Below are positions 8,328 to 16,449 of a DNA stretch of 64,000 nucleotides, piece after piece. The DNA is taken from NCBI RefSeq assembly GCF_900091605.1, contig NZ_FMCQ01000005.1, positions 62,001-126,000 of the forward strand, written 5' to 3'. This DNA comes from Micromonospora tulbaghiae (GTDB lineage Bacteria; Actinomycetota; Actinomycetes; Mycobacteriales; Micromonosporaceae). Each line of letters opens with the position of its first letter. Position 1 is the stretch's first letter. Under the pieces are notes generated by a model that saw nothing but the letters and a program-made list of their open reading frames with translations, was not told where the DNA came from and ran no database searches. The translations under genes were made by a program, and so were the position numbers.

Positions 8328-8900
8328 TCAGTGCGCGTCCGGCGGCCGGGTCTCGTGCACCGCCAGCTCCTCCGCGCTGGCCCCGCCGCCGGCCGCGCCG
8401 GCGTCGTAGGCGACGTTGTCGGTCTCCTGGTCGGTGTGCGCGCCCTCGTCCGGCTCGACCAGCCGGCCCACCTGGTGGTCGGCGACGGTGCCGAGCTGGC
8501 CGTGGTCGTACACGGACACCGGGGAGTCCGGGTCCGAGACCGGGCCCGGGTCGATCACGTCGGCGTCGAGCTGGGCCTGCGCGGCGGCCTCCTCGCTGTC
8601 CGCCTCGGCGGCGATGTCCGGGTCGACCGGGCCGGCGAGCGGATCGTCGGCGGGACGCTCGTACTGCTCGCGATGGAGCTTGTAGTCCAGCGACTCGCCG
8701 TCGAGTTGCTCCTCCGCCGTGGTGCCGAACTGGTCCACGGCGACCGGCGTGCGGTCACCGGGGAGCTGGGCCGGCGCCGGGCCGTCCGCCTCGCGCCCGG
8801 TCAGCACGTCGTCGTTGGCGGTGGAGTCGTCGTCGGCGGTGTCGGGCAGACCCTCCGCCTCGGGATCGGACACGGGGGTGGGGTACTCGTCGTCGCGCAT
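8328..8900 (-). CDS. Acidic DUF5709-like protein
   Basis: A 190-residue, very acidic, probably disordered cytosolic protein. There is no signal peptide and no membrane helix. Its recognisable part is the segment GTTAEEQLDGESLDYKLHRE (about 59-78) followed by QYERPADDP. Such a segment is typical of small actinobacterial proteins grouped as DUF5709. Further on are VSDPDSPVSVYDHG and VGRLVEPDEGAHTDQE, both D/E rich. The ATG at 8900 is the only sensible start. It lies between a two-component system and a STAS-HATPase fusion and is convergent with the former. Function unknown. The family name is from memory of the motif and needs a profile search. Confidence 0.7.
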   Translation of the reverse strand: MRDDEYPTPVSDPEAEGLPDTADDDSTANDDVLTGREADGPAPAQLPGDRTPVAVDQFGTTAEEQLDGESLDYKLHREQYERPADDPLAGPVDPDIAAEADSEEAAAQAQLDADVIDPGPVSDPDSPVSVYDHGQLGTVADHQVGRLVEPDEGAHTDQETDNVAYDAGAAGGGASAEELAVHETRPPDAH

Positions 8901-8980
8901 GCTCGGGAACTACCCACTGCGCTCCCCGCCCTAACCGCAACCGGCCGGGTGGATCGGGAGTAACGGGGCGAAAGGGTACC

Positions 8981-9652
8981 TCAGTTGCGGAACGCCGCCT
9001 CGTCCTCGGCGTACAGCACGCACCACACCACCTTGCCGTCGGGCAGCGCCGTGCTGCCCCAGCGCCGGGCCACCGTGTCGATGAGCAGCAGCCCTCGCCC
9101 ACCCACCGAGTCCACCGGCGCCGGACCGCCGTACGCGGGCCGCCCGGACGCGTGGTCCCGCACGGCCACGTGCAGCGCGCCGCCGCGCGGGGCCAGCCGG
9201 AGCGTCATCGGCGTGACGGCGTGCGCGACCACGTTGTTGACCATCTCGGTGACCGCGATGCAGGCCGGCTCGATCAGCTCCGGCAACCCCCACCTGGCGC
9301 ACCCGCCCGTCACCAGCATCCGTGCCTCGCGGGCCGCCTCGACCACCGGGGACAGCTCGACGTCGAGCGGCTCGGGCGGCGCGTCCGGTGGTGGCCCGTC
9401 CGGGTCGAGCACCAGCTCGGCGGCGGGCCAGTCGGCGACCGCCCGGCAGACCTCGTCCAGCGCGTCGCGTGCCAGCGGGTCGGGGATCCGCACCCCGGAC
9501 AGGTCCACCAGCAGCACCCCAGGGCGCTGCCACAACCGGGCGAGCAGGGCGTCCCGTACGGCCTGCACCTCGGAGCGGTCGAGGATCCCGGTCAGCCGGA
9601 CCGTCGGGGAGGAGTCGTCGGCCTCCACCAGGCAACGCGCATCCGTCGGCAT
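8981..9652 (-). CDS. STAS-like domain fused to RsbW-like ATPase domain
   Basis: A 223-residue cytosolic regulator with two parts. Residues about 10-95 look like a STAS (anti-antisigma) domain: TVRLTGILDRSEVQAVRDALL, then GVLLVDLSGVRIPDPLARDAL. Residues about 105-222 are a GHKL ATPase: CIAVTEMVNNVVAHAVTPM (N box), VRDHASGRP (G1) and GGRGLLLIDTVARRWG (G2). The usual partner proteins, antagonist and anti-sigma kinase, are thus joined in one chain. The ATG at 9652 has GGGGCG upstream; the frame stays open further 5', but that part is antisense to the SDR gene. It may control a sigma factor of the SigF/SigB type or act as a phosphorylation sink. Confidence 0.78.
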   Translation of the reverse strand: MPTDARCLVEADDSSPTVRLTGILDRSEVQAVRDALLARLWQRPGVLLVDLSGVRIPDPLARDALDEVCRAVADWPAAELVLDPDGPPPDAPPEPLDVELSPVVEAAREARMLVTGGCARWGLPELIEPACIAVTEMVNNVVAHAVTPMTLRLAPRGGALHVAVRDHASGRPAYGGPAPVDSVGGRGLLLIDTVARRWGSTALPDGKVVWCVLYAEDEAAFRN

Positions 9653-9708
9653 GATCGCCCCATTGTGCACGTCGGTCCGCGCCCGCGCACCGGTCCGGTC
9701 GACGGGAC

Positions 9709-10707
9709 TCACGGCCGGCCACCTCGGGACCGGCGGCTGATCGCCGCCACCGTGCCGACAGCGGTGCCGGCGGCCAGCCCGACCGCCGCCGTCAGCCGCA
9801 GCACCTGGCCGCGCCGGCCGGACCACCCGTCGGTCCGCTCCGCCGCCGAGTCCGGCGTGAAGACGGCTCCGGTGGAGTCGGCGCGTACGCCGGGGCCGAA
9901 CTGGGTGCGCGCGGTGTACCAGCCCAGCACGCGCTCGGCCAGCGCCGGGGCGAGCCGCCACTGGAGCCCGATCAGCCGGGCCGCGCCGCCCGCGTACGCC
10001 TCCCGCCGGGGCCGGCGCAGCAGCTTGACGATCGTCTCGGCGACCATCTCCGGCGGGTACACCGGCGGCGGCGGGGTCAGTTCCCGGCCGGAGTGGTTGG
10101 CCGCGTGCCGGAAGAACGGCGTGTCGATGGTGGCGGGCAGCACCGTACAGATGGAGATGTTGCCCCGGCCGGTCACCCGCAGCTCCTGCCGCACCGTGTC
10201 GGCCAGCCCGCGGATCGCGTGCTTGGTCGCGTTGTACGCCGACTGGTACGGCATCGCCACCTCGGCCAGCACCGAGGCGTTGTTGACCAGCACCCCGCCG
10301 CCGGCCGCGCCCAGCCAGGGCAGCGCGGCGCGCGTGCCGTACACGGCGCCGAGCAGGTTCACGTCCACCACCCGGCGGAACTCGGACACCGGGATCTCGT
10401 CGAACAGCCCCACGGTGCCCACTGCCGCGTTGTTGATCCAGGCGTCGATCCGGCCGAACTCGGCCACCGCCCGTCCGGCCAGCCGCTCCACCGCCTCCGG
10501 GTCGGTCACGTCGGTGGGTACCACCAGGGCCCGCCCGCCCAGCTCCCGGCAGAACGCCGCGACGCGGCGCAGCGCGGACTCGGTACGGGCGGCCAGCACC
10601 ACGTCGGCACCCCGGCGGGCCAGCGCGTACGCGGTGGCCGCGCCGATCCCGCTGGAGGCACCGGTGATGACGACGGTGGCGTCGGAGAGGCTGCGGGTCA
10701 GCGGCAT
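9709..10707 (-). CDS. Short-chain dehydrogenase/reductase with C-terminal membrane anchor
   Basis: NAD(P)-dependent SDR oxidoreductase, 332 residues. The Rossmann motif is VVITGASSGIGAATAYALARRG (about 11-32) and the NNAA-type motif is INNAAVGTVG. The catalytic Ser region is VLVNNASVLAE, followed by the YxxxK pair in YQSAYNATKHAIRG. About 80 residues longer than a minimal SDR, it ends in a hydrophobic helix (RLTAAVGLAAGTAVGTVAAI) and basic RRSRGGRP. A tail-anchored enzyme facing the cytoplasm is likely. The ATG at 10707 gives the typical N-terminus. Substrate unknown; the Rv3224-like SDRs near sigH are relatives only by family. Confidence 0.9.
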   Translation of the reverse strand: MPLTRSLSDATVVITGASSGIGAATAYALARRGADVVLAARTESALRRVAAFCRELGGRALVVPTDVTDPEAVERLAGRAVAEFGRIDAWINNAAVGTVGLFDEIPVSEFRRVVDVNLLGAVYGTRAALPWLGAAGGGVLVNNASVLAEVAMPYQSAYNATKHAIRGLADTVRQELRVTGRGNISICTVLPATIDTPFFRHAANHSGRELTPPPPVYPPEMVAETIVKLLRRPRREAYAGGAARLIGLQWRLAPALAERVLGWYTARTQFGPGVRADSTGAVFTPDSAAERTDGWSGRRGQVLRLTAAVGLAAGTAVGTVAAISRRSRGGRP

Positions 10708-10898
10708 TCCCCGTCGGTACCCCCGGTCCGGGCCGTCATGCCGACCGTTTTCGACGGTGATCGGGTCCGGTCGGCTGTCCCGTCCGCGGGACGTCCTGGC
10801 CGGGTGACCCCGATCTGTCAGGTTTGGGCGCACCGGGCCTGGGTTAATGGGACGCTCTGACCGGAGACCCCGCTCGCGAGAACGCATGGAGGTGCACC

Positions 10899-12167
10899 AT
10901 GCGCGTCGGCCTTGTATGCGCGCACGCCGGCTCGTCCACCGACGGTCCCACCGTCGGGACCCAGGAGCACATTGCGCGCGTGGCGGCGGAACTCGCCGCC
11001 CGGGGCCATGACGTCCGCGTCTACGAGCGCCGTGCCGCGTCCGCCCAGCCCGCCCTGACCGAACTCGACGGCTACCGGGTGGAACGTGTCCCGGTCGGCC
11101 CGCCCGACATGCTCTCCACCGCCGAGCTGGTGCCGTTCGTCGCCGAGTACGGCCGCTGGCTGGCCGGGCAGTGGGCCGGGGACTGGACCCCCGACGTGGT
11201 GCACGGGCACTACTGGGTCGGCGGCCTGGCCGCCGCCCACGCGGTACGCGCCACCGACATCCCGGTGGTGCAGACGTTCCACTCGCTCGGCGTGGAGCAG
11301 TTGCGTCACCTCGGCCGTGAATACGGCGGGCCGGGCGAGCGCATCCCGCTGGAGCGGGCACTGACCCGGGCCGTGGACGTCGCGGTGGCCCAGTCCAACG
11401 ACGAGGTCGACGAGCTGACCCGGATGGGTCTGCAACGCACATCGGTGGCGATGGTGCCGACCGGGGTGGACACCGGCCAGTTCCACCCGGACGGCGAGGC
11501 GGCGCCGCGGGACCAGCGGCCCCGGATCCTCTCCGTCGCCGGGCTCGCGCCCGGGCACGGCCAGGACGACCTGATCCGGGCGATGCGGCTGGTCGGCGAC
11601 GCGGAGCTGGTGATCGCCGGCGGCCCGCCGGCCGAGCGACTGGACGGGCACGCCGAGGCGCGCCGGCTGCGCGAGCTGGCCGAACGCGCGGGCGTGGCGG
11701 AGCAGGTGAAGCTGGTCGGCGCGGTGCCGCACGACCAGATGGCCACCTGGTACCGCTCCGCCGACGTGGTGGCCTGCACGCCGCACTACGCGTCAGCCGG
11801 GCGGGTGTCGCTGGAGGCGATGGCCTGCGGCGTTCCGGTGGTCGGCTACGCCATGGGCGGCATCGCGGACGCGGTGGTGGACGAGGTGACCGGCAAGCTG
11901 GTGCCGCCGGGCGACGTGCGCACGCTCGGGGTCACGCTGCGCCGGCTGCTGTCGGACAACGCCGGACGGTTCGCGTACGGCCACGCCGCGGTGGACCGGG
12001 TCCGGTGCAGCTACACCTGGGAACGTACCGCCGCCGCGCTGGAGCGCCTCTACGAGCGGGTGATCGGGCGGCGCCGTCCGGCCACGCCGATCGAGCCGAC
12101 GCCGGTCGAGGTGACGCCGCCGGTCGAGGTGGTCGTCTCGGAACGGGGACCGGTCGAGGCGGCCTGA
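10899..12167 (+). CDS. Glycosyltransferase family 4
   Basis: Retaining GT-B glycosyltransferase, 422 residues. The N-terminal domain begins RVGLVCAHAGSS and contains GTQEHIARVAAELAARGHDV, then DVVHGHYWVGG. The C-terminal Rossmann half has RILSVAGLAPGHGQDDLI and the donor-site motif SLEAMACGVPVVGYAMGGI with the conserved acidic pair region DEVTGKLVPPGD. The ATG at 10899 has GGAGGTG six bases upstream. The last 35 residues are a proline/valine-rich tail with PTPVEVTPPVEVVV, outside the catalytic fold and reading antisense to the 3' end of the next gene. Sugar and acceptor are unknown; it lacks the MshA-type N-terminal motif. Confidence 0.9.
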   Translation: MRVGLVCAHAGSSTDGPTVGTQEHIARVAAELAARGHDVRVYERRAASAQPALTELDGYRVERVPVGPPDMLSTAELVPFVAEYGRWLAGQWAGDWTPDVVHGHYWVGGLAAAHAVRATDIPVVQTFHSLGVEQLRHLGREYGGPGERIPLERALTRAVDVAVAQSNDEVDELTRMGLQRTSVAMVPTGVDTGQFHPDGEAAPRDQRPRILSVAGLAPGHGQDDLIRAMRLVGDAELVIAGGPPAERLDGHAEARRLRELAERAGVAEQVKLVGAVPHDQMATWYRSADVVACTPHYASAGRVSLEAMACGVPVVGYAMGGIADAVVDEVTGKLVPPGDVRTLGVTLRRLLSDNAGRFAYGHAAVDRVRCSYTWERTAAALERLYERVIGRRRPATPIEPTPVEVTPPVEVVVSERGPVEAA

Positions 12168-13048
12168 ACCGGCACCATCCCGGCGCCCACGATCGCCTTC
12201 TGGCGGGCGCCGGCATGGTGGTGCTGCGGTTCGGCGTATCGGGTCAGGCCCACCACCGCGGCCAGCGTCACCAGGAAGCCGAGCCCGGCCAGCCACTCCC
12301 GGCCGGGCCAGATCTTGTCGTTGAGCAGCAGCAGGCCGACGATCGCCGCGGGTACCGCGCCGGCGGCGTCCATCGCTGCCACCGCCGCCGTGGTCGACCC
12401 GCGCTGCATGGCCAGCCCGAGCAGCAGCTGACCGATCACCGAGTGGACGATCAGCAGGTAGAGCAGCGGGTCGCGGACGAACGCCTCCACCGACCCGGCC
12501 GAGGCGAGCGGCCGGGCCGCCACCGCCGCGGCGGAGAACGCCATCCCGGCCAGTGAGCCGAGCACCACCGACCCGAGCGCGCCGTGCAGCCGGGCGGCGA
12601 AGAAGCCGGAAGCGGCGATCGCGACCACCGCCACCGCCAGGCCGACCAGCCCGGCGGTGCCGAGCTGCCGCGACGGCGCGGGCTGGGCGGAGAGCACGAG
12701 CGCGGTGATGCCGGCGAACAGCAGCACCAGCAGCACCACCTCGGCGGCCGGCAGCCGCCACTTGAGCACCAGCACGCCGAGCACGGCGGTCACCCCGAGC
12801 CCGGCCGCCACGCTCGCCTGCACCAGGAACAGCGGCAGGTCGCGGCGGGCCAGGAACGCCAGCACGAAGCCGACGACCTGGCAGGCCAGGCCGATCAGGT
12901 ACGTCCGGTGCCCGGCGAGGCGCAGCAGCAGCCCGGGATCGAACGTGTGGTGCACAGTGGTCCGCGCGGCCGCGACCGACTGGAGGAGGTTGGCGAAGCC
13001 GTACGCGATGATCATCGCCGCCAGGAAGCACCAACCGGAGGAAACCAC
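12050..13048 (-). CDS. DMT-family membrane transporter (EamA/NIPA-like)
   Basis: Integral membrane protein of the drug/metabolite transporter superfamily, 332 residues. I count about nine or ten hydrophobic helices, for example AAMIIAYGFANLLQSVAAA, TYLIGLACQVVGFVLAFLA and AGLGVTAVLGVLVLKW. Late on are the typical EamA-like SVIGQLLLGLAMQRGSTTAA and AAIVGLLLLNDKIWPGREW. The GTG start at 13048 is preceded six bases upstream by TATCCT, fitting a leaderless mRNA. The last 39 codons overlap the end of the convergent GT4 gene and encode a polar tail rich in Ser/Thr/Gly. Substrate unknown; divalent cations or metabolites are possible. Confidence 0.82.
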   Translation of the reverse strand: MVSSGWCFLAAMIIAYGFANLLQSVAAARTTVHHTFDPGLLLRLAGHRTYLIGLACQVVGFVLAFLARRDLPLFLVQASVAAGLGVTAVLGVLVLKWRLPAAEVVLLVLLFAGITALVLSAQPAPSRQLGTAGLVGLAVAVVAIAASGFFAARLHGALGSVVLGSLAGMAFSAAAVAARPLASAGSVEAFVRDPLLYLLIVHSVIGQLLLGLAMQRGSTTAAVAAMDAAGAVPAAIVGLLLLNDKIWPGREWLAGLGFLVTLAAVVGLTRYAEPQHHHAGARQKAIVGAGMVPVQAASTGPRSETTTSTGGVTSTGVGSIGVAGRRRPITRS

Positions 13049-13075
13049 CTGGCGAGGATAGAGGCTCTGCCTGGG

Positions 13076-13894
13076 TCAGCGCTCGGCTGGACGGCCGAGC
13101 CGGGCCAGGATGTCGTCGTGCAGCGCCCCGTTGCTGGCCACGGCGCTGATGTCGGCGGAGTCGGCACCGCCCGGGGCGGGCCGTCCGGCCAGGTCGGTGA
13201 TCGTTCCGCCCGCCTCGGTGACGATCGGGACCAGCGCGGCGACGTCCCACAGCGACAGTTCCGGCTCCACCATCACGTCCAGTGCTCCCTCGGCCAGCAG
13301 CATGTAGCCGTAGAAGTCGCCGTACGCGCGGCTGCGCCAGGTGTCGCGCATGAGCTGGAGCACCGCGTCCAGCCGGCCGGCCTGCTCCCATCCTGTCAGC
13401 GACGAGTAACAGAAGCTCGCGTCGCCGAGCGCTGTCACGCCGGAGACCCGGATCGGCGTGCCGTCGGCCGGGCCGGTGCCGGCGAACGCGCCCGCGCCGA
13501 GCGCACCCCACCAGCGGCGGCCCAGTGCCGGGGCGGAGACCAGGCCGAGCACCGGCCGGTCGTGCTCCAGCAGCGCGATCAGCGTGGCCCAGACCGGTAC
13601 GCCCCGGACGAAGTTCTTCGTGCCGTCGATCGGGTCGATCACCCAGCGCCGCCCGTCGGGGCCGGCCGGCGGCTGCTCGCCGTACTCCTCGCCGAGCAGG
13701 CCGTCGCCGGGACGGTGGGCGGCCAGCAGCGCGCGGATCTCCCGCTCCACCGCGGTGTCCGCGTCGGAGACCGGGGTCAGGTCCGGCTTCGACTCGACGC
13801 GCAGGTCGAGCGCGCGGAACCGGGCCGAGGAGACGGCGTCCGCGGCGTCGGCGAGCAGGTGGGCGAGGGCGAGGTCGTCGGCGTACCCGGTCAT
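13076..13894 (-). CDS. hisN: Histidinol-phosphatase of the inositol monophosphatase family
   Basis: Mg-dependent phosphatase that most likely removes phosphate from histidinol phosphate in histidine synthesis; inositol monophosphatase is the alternative. The 272-residue protein shows the IMPase metal ligands: LLGEEYGE, WVIDPIDGTKNF (Asp pair) and LSLWDVAALVPIVTEAGG. The aromatic RAYGDFYGYMLLAEGALDV segment is typical of HisN. The ATG at 13894 is chosen over a GTG nine bases upstream because TAGCGT ends seven bases before it. It follows aroA and rsgA on the same strand, an arrangement common in actinomycetes. Being possibly leaderless, it may have its own promoter within the rsgA-hisN gap. Confidence 0.88.
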   Translation of the reverse strand: MTGYADDLALAHLLADAADAVSSARFRALDLRVESKPDLTPVSDADTAVEREIRALLAAHRPGDGLLGEEYGEQPPAGPDGRRWVIDPIDGTKNFVRGVPVWATLIALLEHDRPVLGLVSAPALGRRWWGALGAGAFAGTGPADGTPIRVSGVTALGDASFCYSSLTGWEQAGRLDAVLQLMRDTWRSRAYGDFYGYMLLAEGALDVMVEPELSLWDVAALVPIVTEAGGTITDLAGRPAPGGADSADISAVASNGALHDDILARLGRPAER

Positions 13895-13954
13895 GACCGA
13901 CACGCTAGTGGCGGCGGCCCGGCCTGCGACGGCGGGTCGCCGCCGGTCCGCCGG

Positions 13955-15076
13955 TCAGGAACCGGCGAGCGGGTCGCCGGGGTTGCGCTCCGGCTCACGC
14001 GGGTCGCCCTCGCCGCTGCGCGAGGCCAGCAACCGGCGGTACGAGGCGAGCCGGCGCGCGTCCGCCTTCCCGGCGGCCACCCAGGCGTCGAGCGCGCAGT
14101 CCGCCTCGTCCGCGGTGTGCGGGCAGTTGGCGGGGCAGTCCACTGTTGCCTCGACCAGGTCGGGGAAGCCGTGCAGCAGGCTCTCGGCGGACACGTGCGC
14201 CAGTCCGAAGCTGCGTACCCCGGGGGTGTCGACGATCCAGCCGGTGTCGCCGCCGGGCTCGGCGGGCAGGCGCAGCGCCACCGCGCTGGTCGAGGTGTGC
14301 CGGCCCCGGCCGATCGCGCTGACCGTGCCGACCGCCCGTTCGGCGTCCGGGACGAGGCGGTTGACCAGCGTCGACTTGCCCACCCCGGAGTGACCCACCA
14401 TCACCGAGACCCGGCCCGCGAGCAGTGCCCGCAACGCGGCCAGGTCGGAGTCCGGGCGGATCAGCACGTACGGCAGCTCCAGCTCGGTGTAGTAGCCGAG
14501 CACCGCCTCCGGGCCGGCCAGGTCGGCCTTGGTGAGGCAGAGCAGCGGCTCGATGCCGGCGTCGTACGCGGCCACCAGGCAGCGGTCGATGAACCCGGTA
14601 CGCGGCGGCGGGTCGGCGAGCGCGCTGACGATCACCAACTGGTCGGCGTTCGCCACCACGACCCGTTCCAGCCGCCCCTCGGCGGTGGTCTCGTCGTCGT
14701 CGGCGGTACGCCGCAGCACCGACGTCCGCTCGGCGATGCGCACGATGCGGGCGAGCGCGCCCGGCGCCCCGGAGCTGTCCCCGACCAGCCCCACCCGGTC
14801 GCCCACCACCACCGACTTGCGTCCCAGCTCGCGGGCGCGCATGGCGGTCACGAGCGGCGCGTCGGGCCCGGCCCCGGACAGCACGCAGGTGTAGCGGCCC
14901 CGGTCGACGGCGATGACGAAGCCCTCGACGGCGTCGGCGTGGCGGGGCCGGGTGCGCGTTCGCGGGCGCGACGACCGGCCCGGCCGGACCCGGACGTCGT
15001 CCTCGTCGTACTCACGCCGCTTCGTCGCCAGGACGTCCCCCGCTCTCAGTTCTTGCCGGTCACCATCCCCGACCAT
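13955..15076 (-). CDS. rsgA: Ribosome small-subunit GTPase RsgA
   Basis: Circularly permuted GTPase that helps mature the 30S subunit. The GTPase motifs are in permuted order: NADQLVIVSA (G4-like), CLTKADL, then the P-loop GHSGVGKSTLVN and DTPGVRSFG (G3). An OB-type domain precedes them, with REYDEDDVRVRPG, RELGRKSVVVGDRV and TSVLRRTADDD. The C-terminal zinc site is CPANCPHTADEADC. The start is uncertain. The ATG at 15076 overlaps the end of aroA by about 30 bases. A CTG at 15031, behind GGGGGAC, would give the family-typical N-terminus ATKRREYDEDD. Either way it is translationally coupled to aroA. Confidence 0.93.
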   Translation of the reverse strand: MVGDGDRQELRAGDVLATKRREYDEDDVRVRPGRSSRPRTRTRPRHADAVEGFVIAVDRGRYTCVLSGAGPDAPLVTAMRARELGRKSVVVGDRVGLVGDSSGAPGALARIVRIAERTSVLRRTADDDETTAEGRLERVVVANADQLVIVSALADPPPRTGFIDRCLVAAYDAGIEPLLCLTKADLAGPEAVLGYYTELELPYVLIRPDSDLAALRALLAGRVSVMVGHSGVGKSTLVNRLVPDAERAVGTVSAIGRGRHTSTSAVALRLPAEPGGDTGWIVDTPGVRSFGLAHVSAESLLHGFPDLVEATVDCPANCPHTADEADCALDAWVAAGKADARRLASYRRLLASRSGEGDPREPERNPGDPLAGS

Positions 15077-16347
15077 AGTGCCGGGAACTCGGGCATGGTC
15101 TTGGAGGTGCACGCCACGTCGTCGACCTCGATGCCGGGGACGGCCAGCCCGGCCACCGCGGCGGCGTGCGCCATCCGGTGGTCGGCGTACGTGCGGAACG
15201 TCCCGCCGCGCAGCGGGCGGGGCCGGATGTCCAGCCCGTCGCGGGTCTCGGTGATGTCCGCGCCGAGCGCGGTGAACTCCTTGGCGAGCGCGGTGACCCG
15301 GTCGGTCTCGTGGCCGCGGATGTGGCCGATGCCGGTGAGGCGGGACGGGCCGTCGGCGAGCAGCGTGAGCGCGGTCAGCACCGGGGTCAGCTCGCCGACG
15401 TCGGAGAGGTCGGCGTCGAGCCCGCGCACCGTGCCGGTGCCCCGGACGGTCAGGCCGTCGGTGCCGAGGCTCACCTCGCCGCCCATCCGGTGCAGCAGCT
15501 CCCGGAGCCGCTCGACCGGCTGGAGGCTGCTGCGCGGCCAGCCCTGCAGCGTCACCTCACCGCCGGTGACCAGGGCGGCGGCGAAGAACGGCGCGGCGCC
15601 GGACAGGTCCGGCTCGATCTCCCAGCCGCGCCCGGACAGCGGGCCCGGCTCGACCGTCCACACGTCGGGCGTGGTGTCGTCGACGGCGGCGCCGGCGGCG
15701 CGCAGCATCTGCACCGTCATCCGCACGTGTGGCGCGGACGGCACCGGCGGCCCCTCGTGCCGGACCACGACACCCCGGTCGAAGCGCGGCGCGGCGAGCA
15801 GCAGCCCGGAGACGAGCTGGCTGGACGCGGAGGCGTCGATCACCACGTCGCCGCCTGTCACCCGGCCCGCGCCGAGCACGACGAGCGGCAGGCTGCCGAC
15901 CGGGGGAGCGTCGATGCGGACGCCGAGCGCGCGCAGCGCGCCGATCAGCGGCCCGAGCGGGCGGGTCCGGGCGTGCGGGTCGCCGTCGAACGTGACCCGC
16001 CCGGCGGCCAGCCCGGCCACCGGGGGCAGGAAGCGCATCACGGTGCCGGCCAGGCCGACGTCGACGTGCGCCGGGCCGGCCAGCGGATAGGGACGGACCA
16101 GCCAGCGGTCATCGTCCGAGACGGACATGTGCGCGCCCAGCGCGCGCAGGCCGCCGGCCATCAGTTCGGTGTCCCGGGCGCGCAGCGGCCGGGCGAGTGT
16201 CGACGGCCCGCCGGCGAGCGCGCCGAGCACCAGGGCCCGGGCGGTCATCGACTTGGAGCCGGGCAGGCGCAGCGTCGCGGCGACCGGGTCGCTCGCGGTC
16301 GGCGCGGTCCACGGCTGCGGCGGACGCGTCGCGGTCGGATTGCTCAC
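15046..16347 (-). CDS. aroA: 3-phosphoshikimate 1-carboxyvinyltransferase (EPSP synthase)
   Basis: Shikimate-pathway enzyme that transfers enolpyruvyl from PEP to shikimate 3-phosphate. The 433-residue protein has two alike beta-alpha domains. It contains LPGSKSMTARALVL (substrate lysine), VGLAGTVMRFLPP, DGDPHARTRPLGPLI, DASASSQLVSGLLLAAPR and the C-terminal RGHETDRVTALAKEF. FRTYADHRMAHAAAVAGL is also present. GLAGTVMR replaces the more common GNAGTAMR, so glyphosate sensitivity class is not obvious by eye. The GTG at 16347 is supported by CAGAAT six bases upstream. It heads a run with rsgA and hisN and is divergent from the SRAP gene across about 100 bases. Confidence 0.96.
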   Translation of the reverse strand: MSNPTATRPPQPWTAPTASDPVAATLRLPGSKSMTARALVLGALAGGPSTLARPLRARDTELMAGGLRALGAHMSVSDDDRWLVRPYPLAGPAHVDVGLAGTVMRFLPPVAGLAAGRVTFDGDPHARTRPLGPLIGALRALGVRIDAPPVGSLPLVVLGAGRVTGGDVVIDASASSQLVSGLLLAAPRFDRGVVVRHEGPPVPSAPHVRMTVQMLRAAGAAVDDTTPDVWTVEPGPLSGRGWEIEPDLSGAAPFFAAALVTGGEVTLQGWPRSSLQPVERLRELLHRMGGEVSLGTDGLTVRGTGTVRGLDADLSDVGELTPVLTALTLLADGPSRLTGIGHIRGHETDRVTALAKEFTALGADITETRDGLDIRPRPLRGGTFRTYADHRMAHAAAVAGLAVPGIEVDDVACTSKTMPEFPALWSGMVTGKN

Positions 16348-16449
16348 GGTCACATTCTGCCAAGCTCGCGGGCCGGTGGGACCATCCGCCGCCGCTGCTC
16401 CCGTTGGGCGGGACAGCCGGAACGTCCGGATGCGGCTAGCGTGGGCGCC

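Noticed and set aside
12584..16090. Open plus-strand frame of more than 1100 codons
   Set aside because: Antisense to the DMT transporter, hisN, rsgA and aroA, with Gly/Arg/Gln-rich composition and no motif. It is a by-product of high GC.
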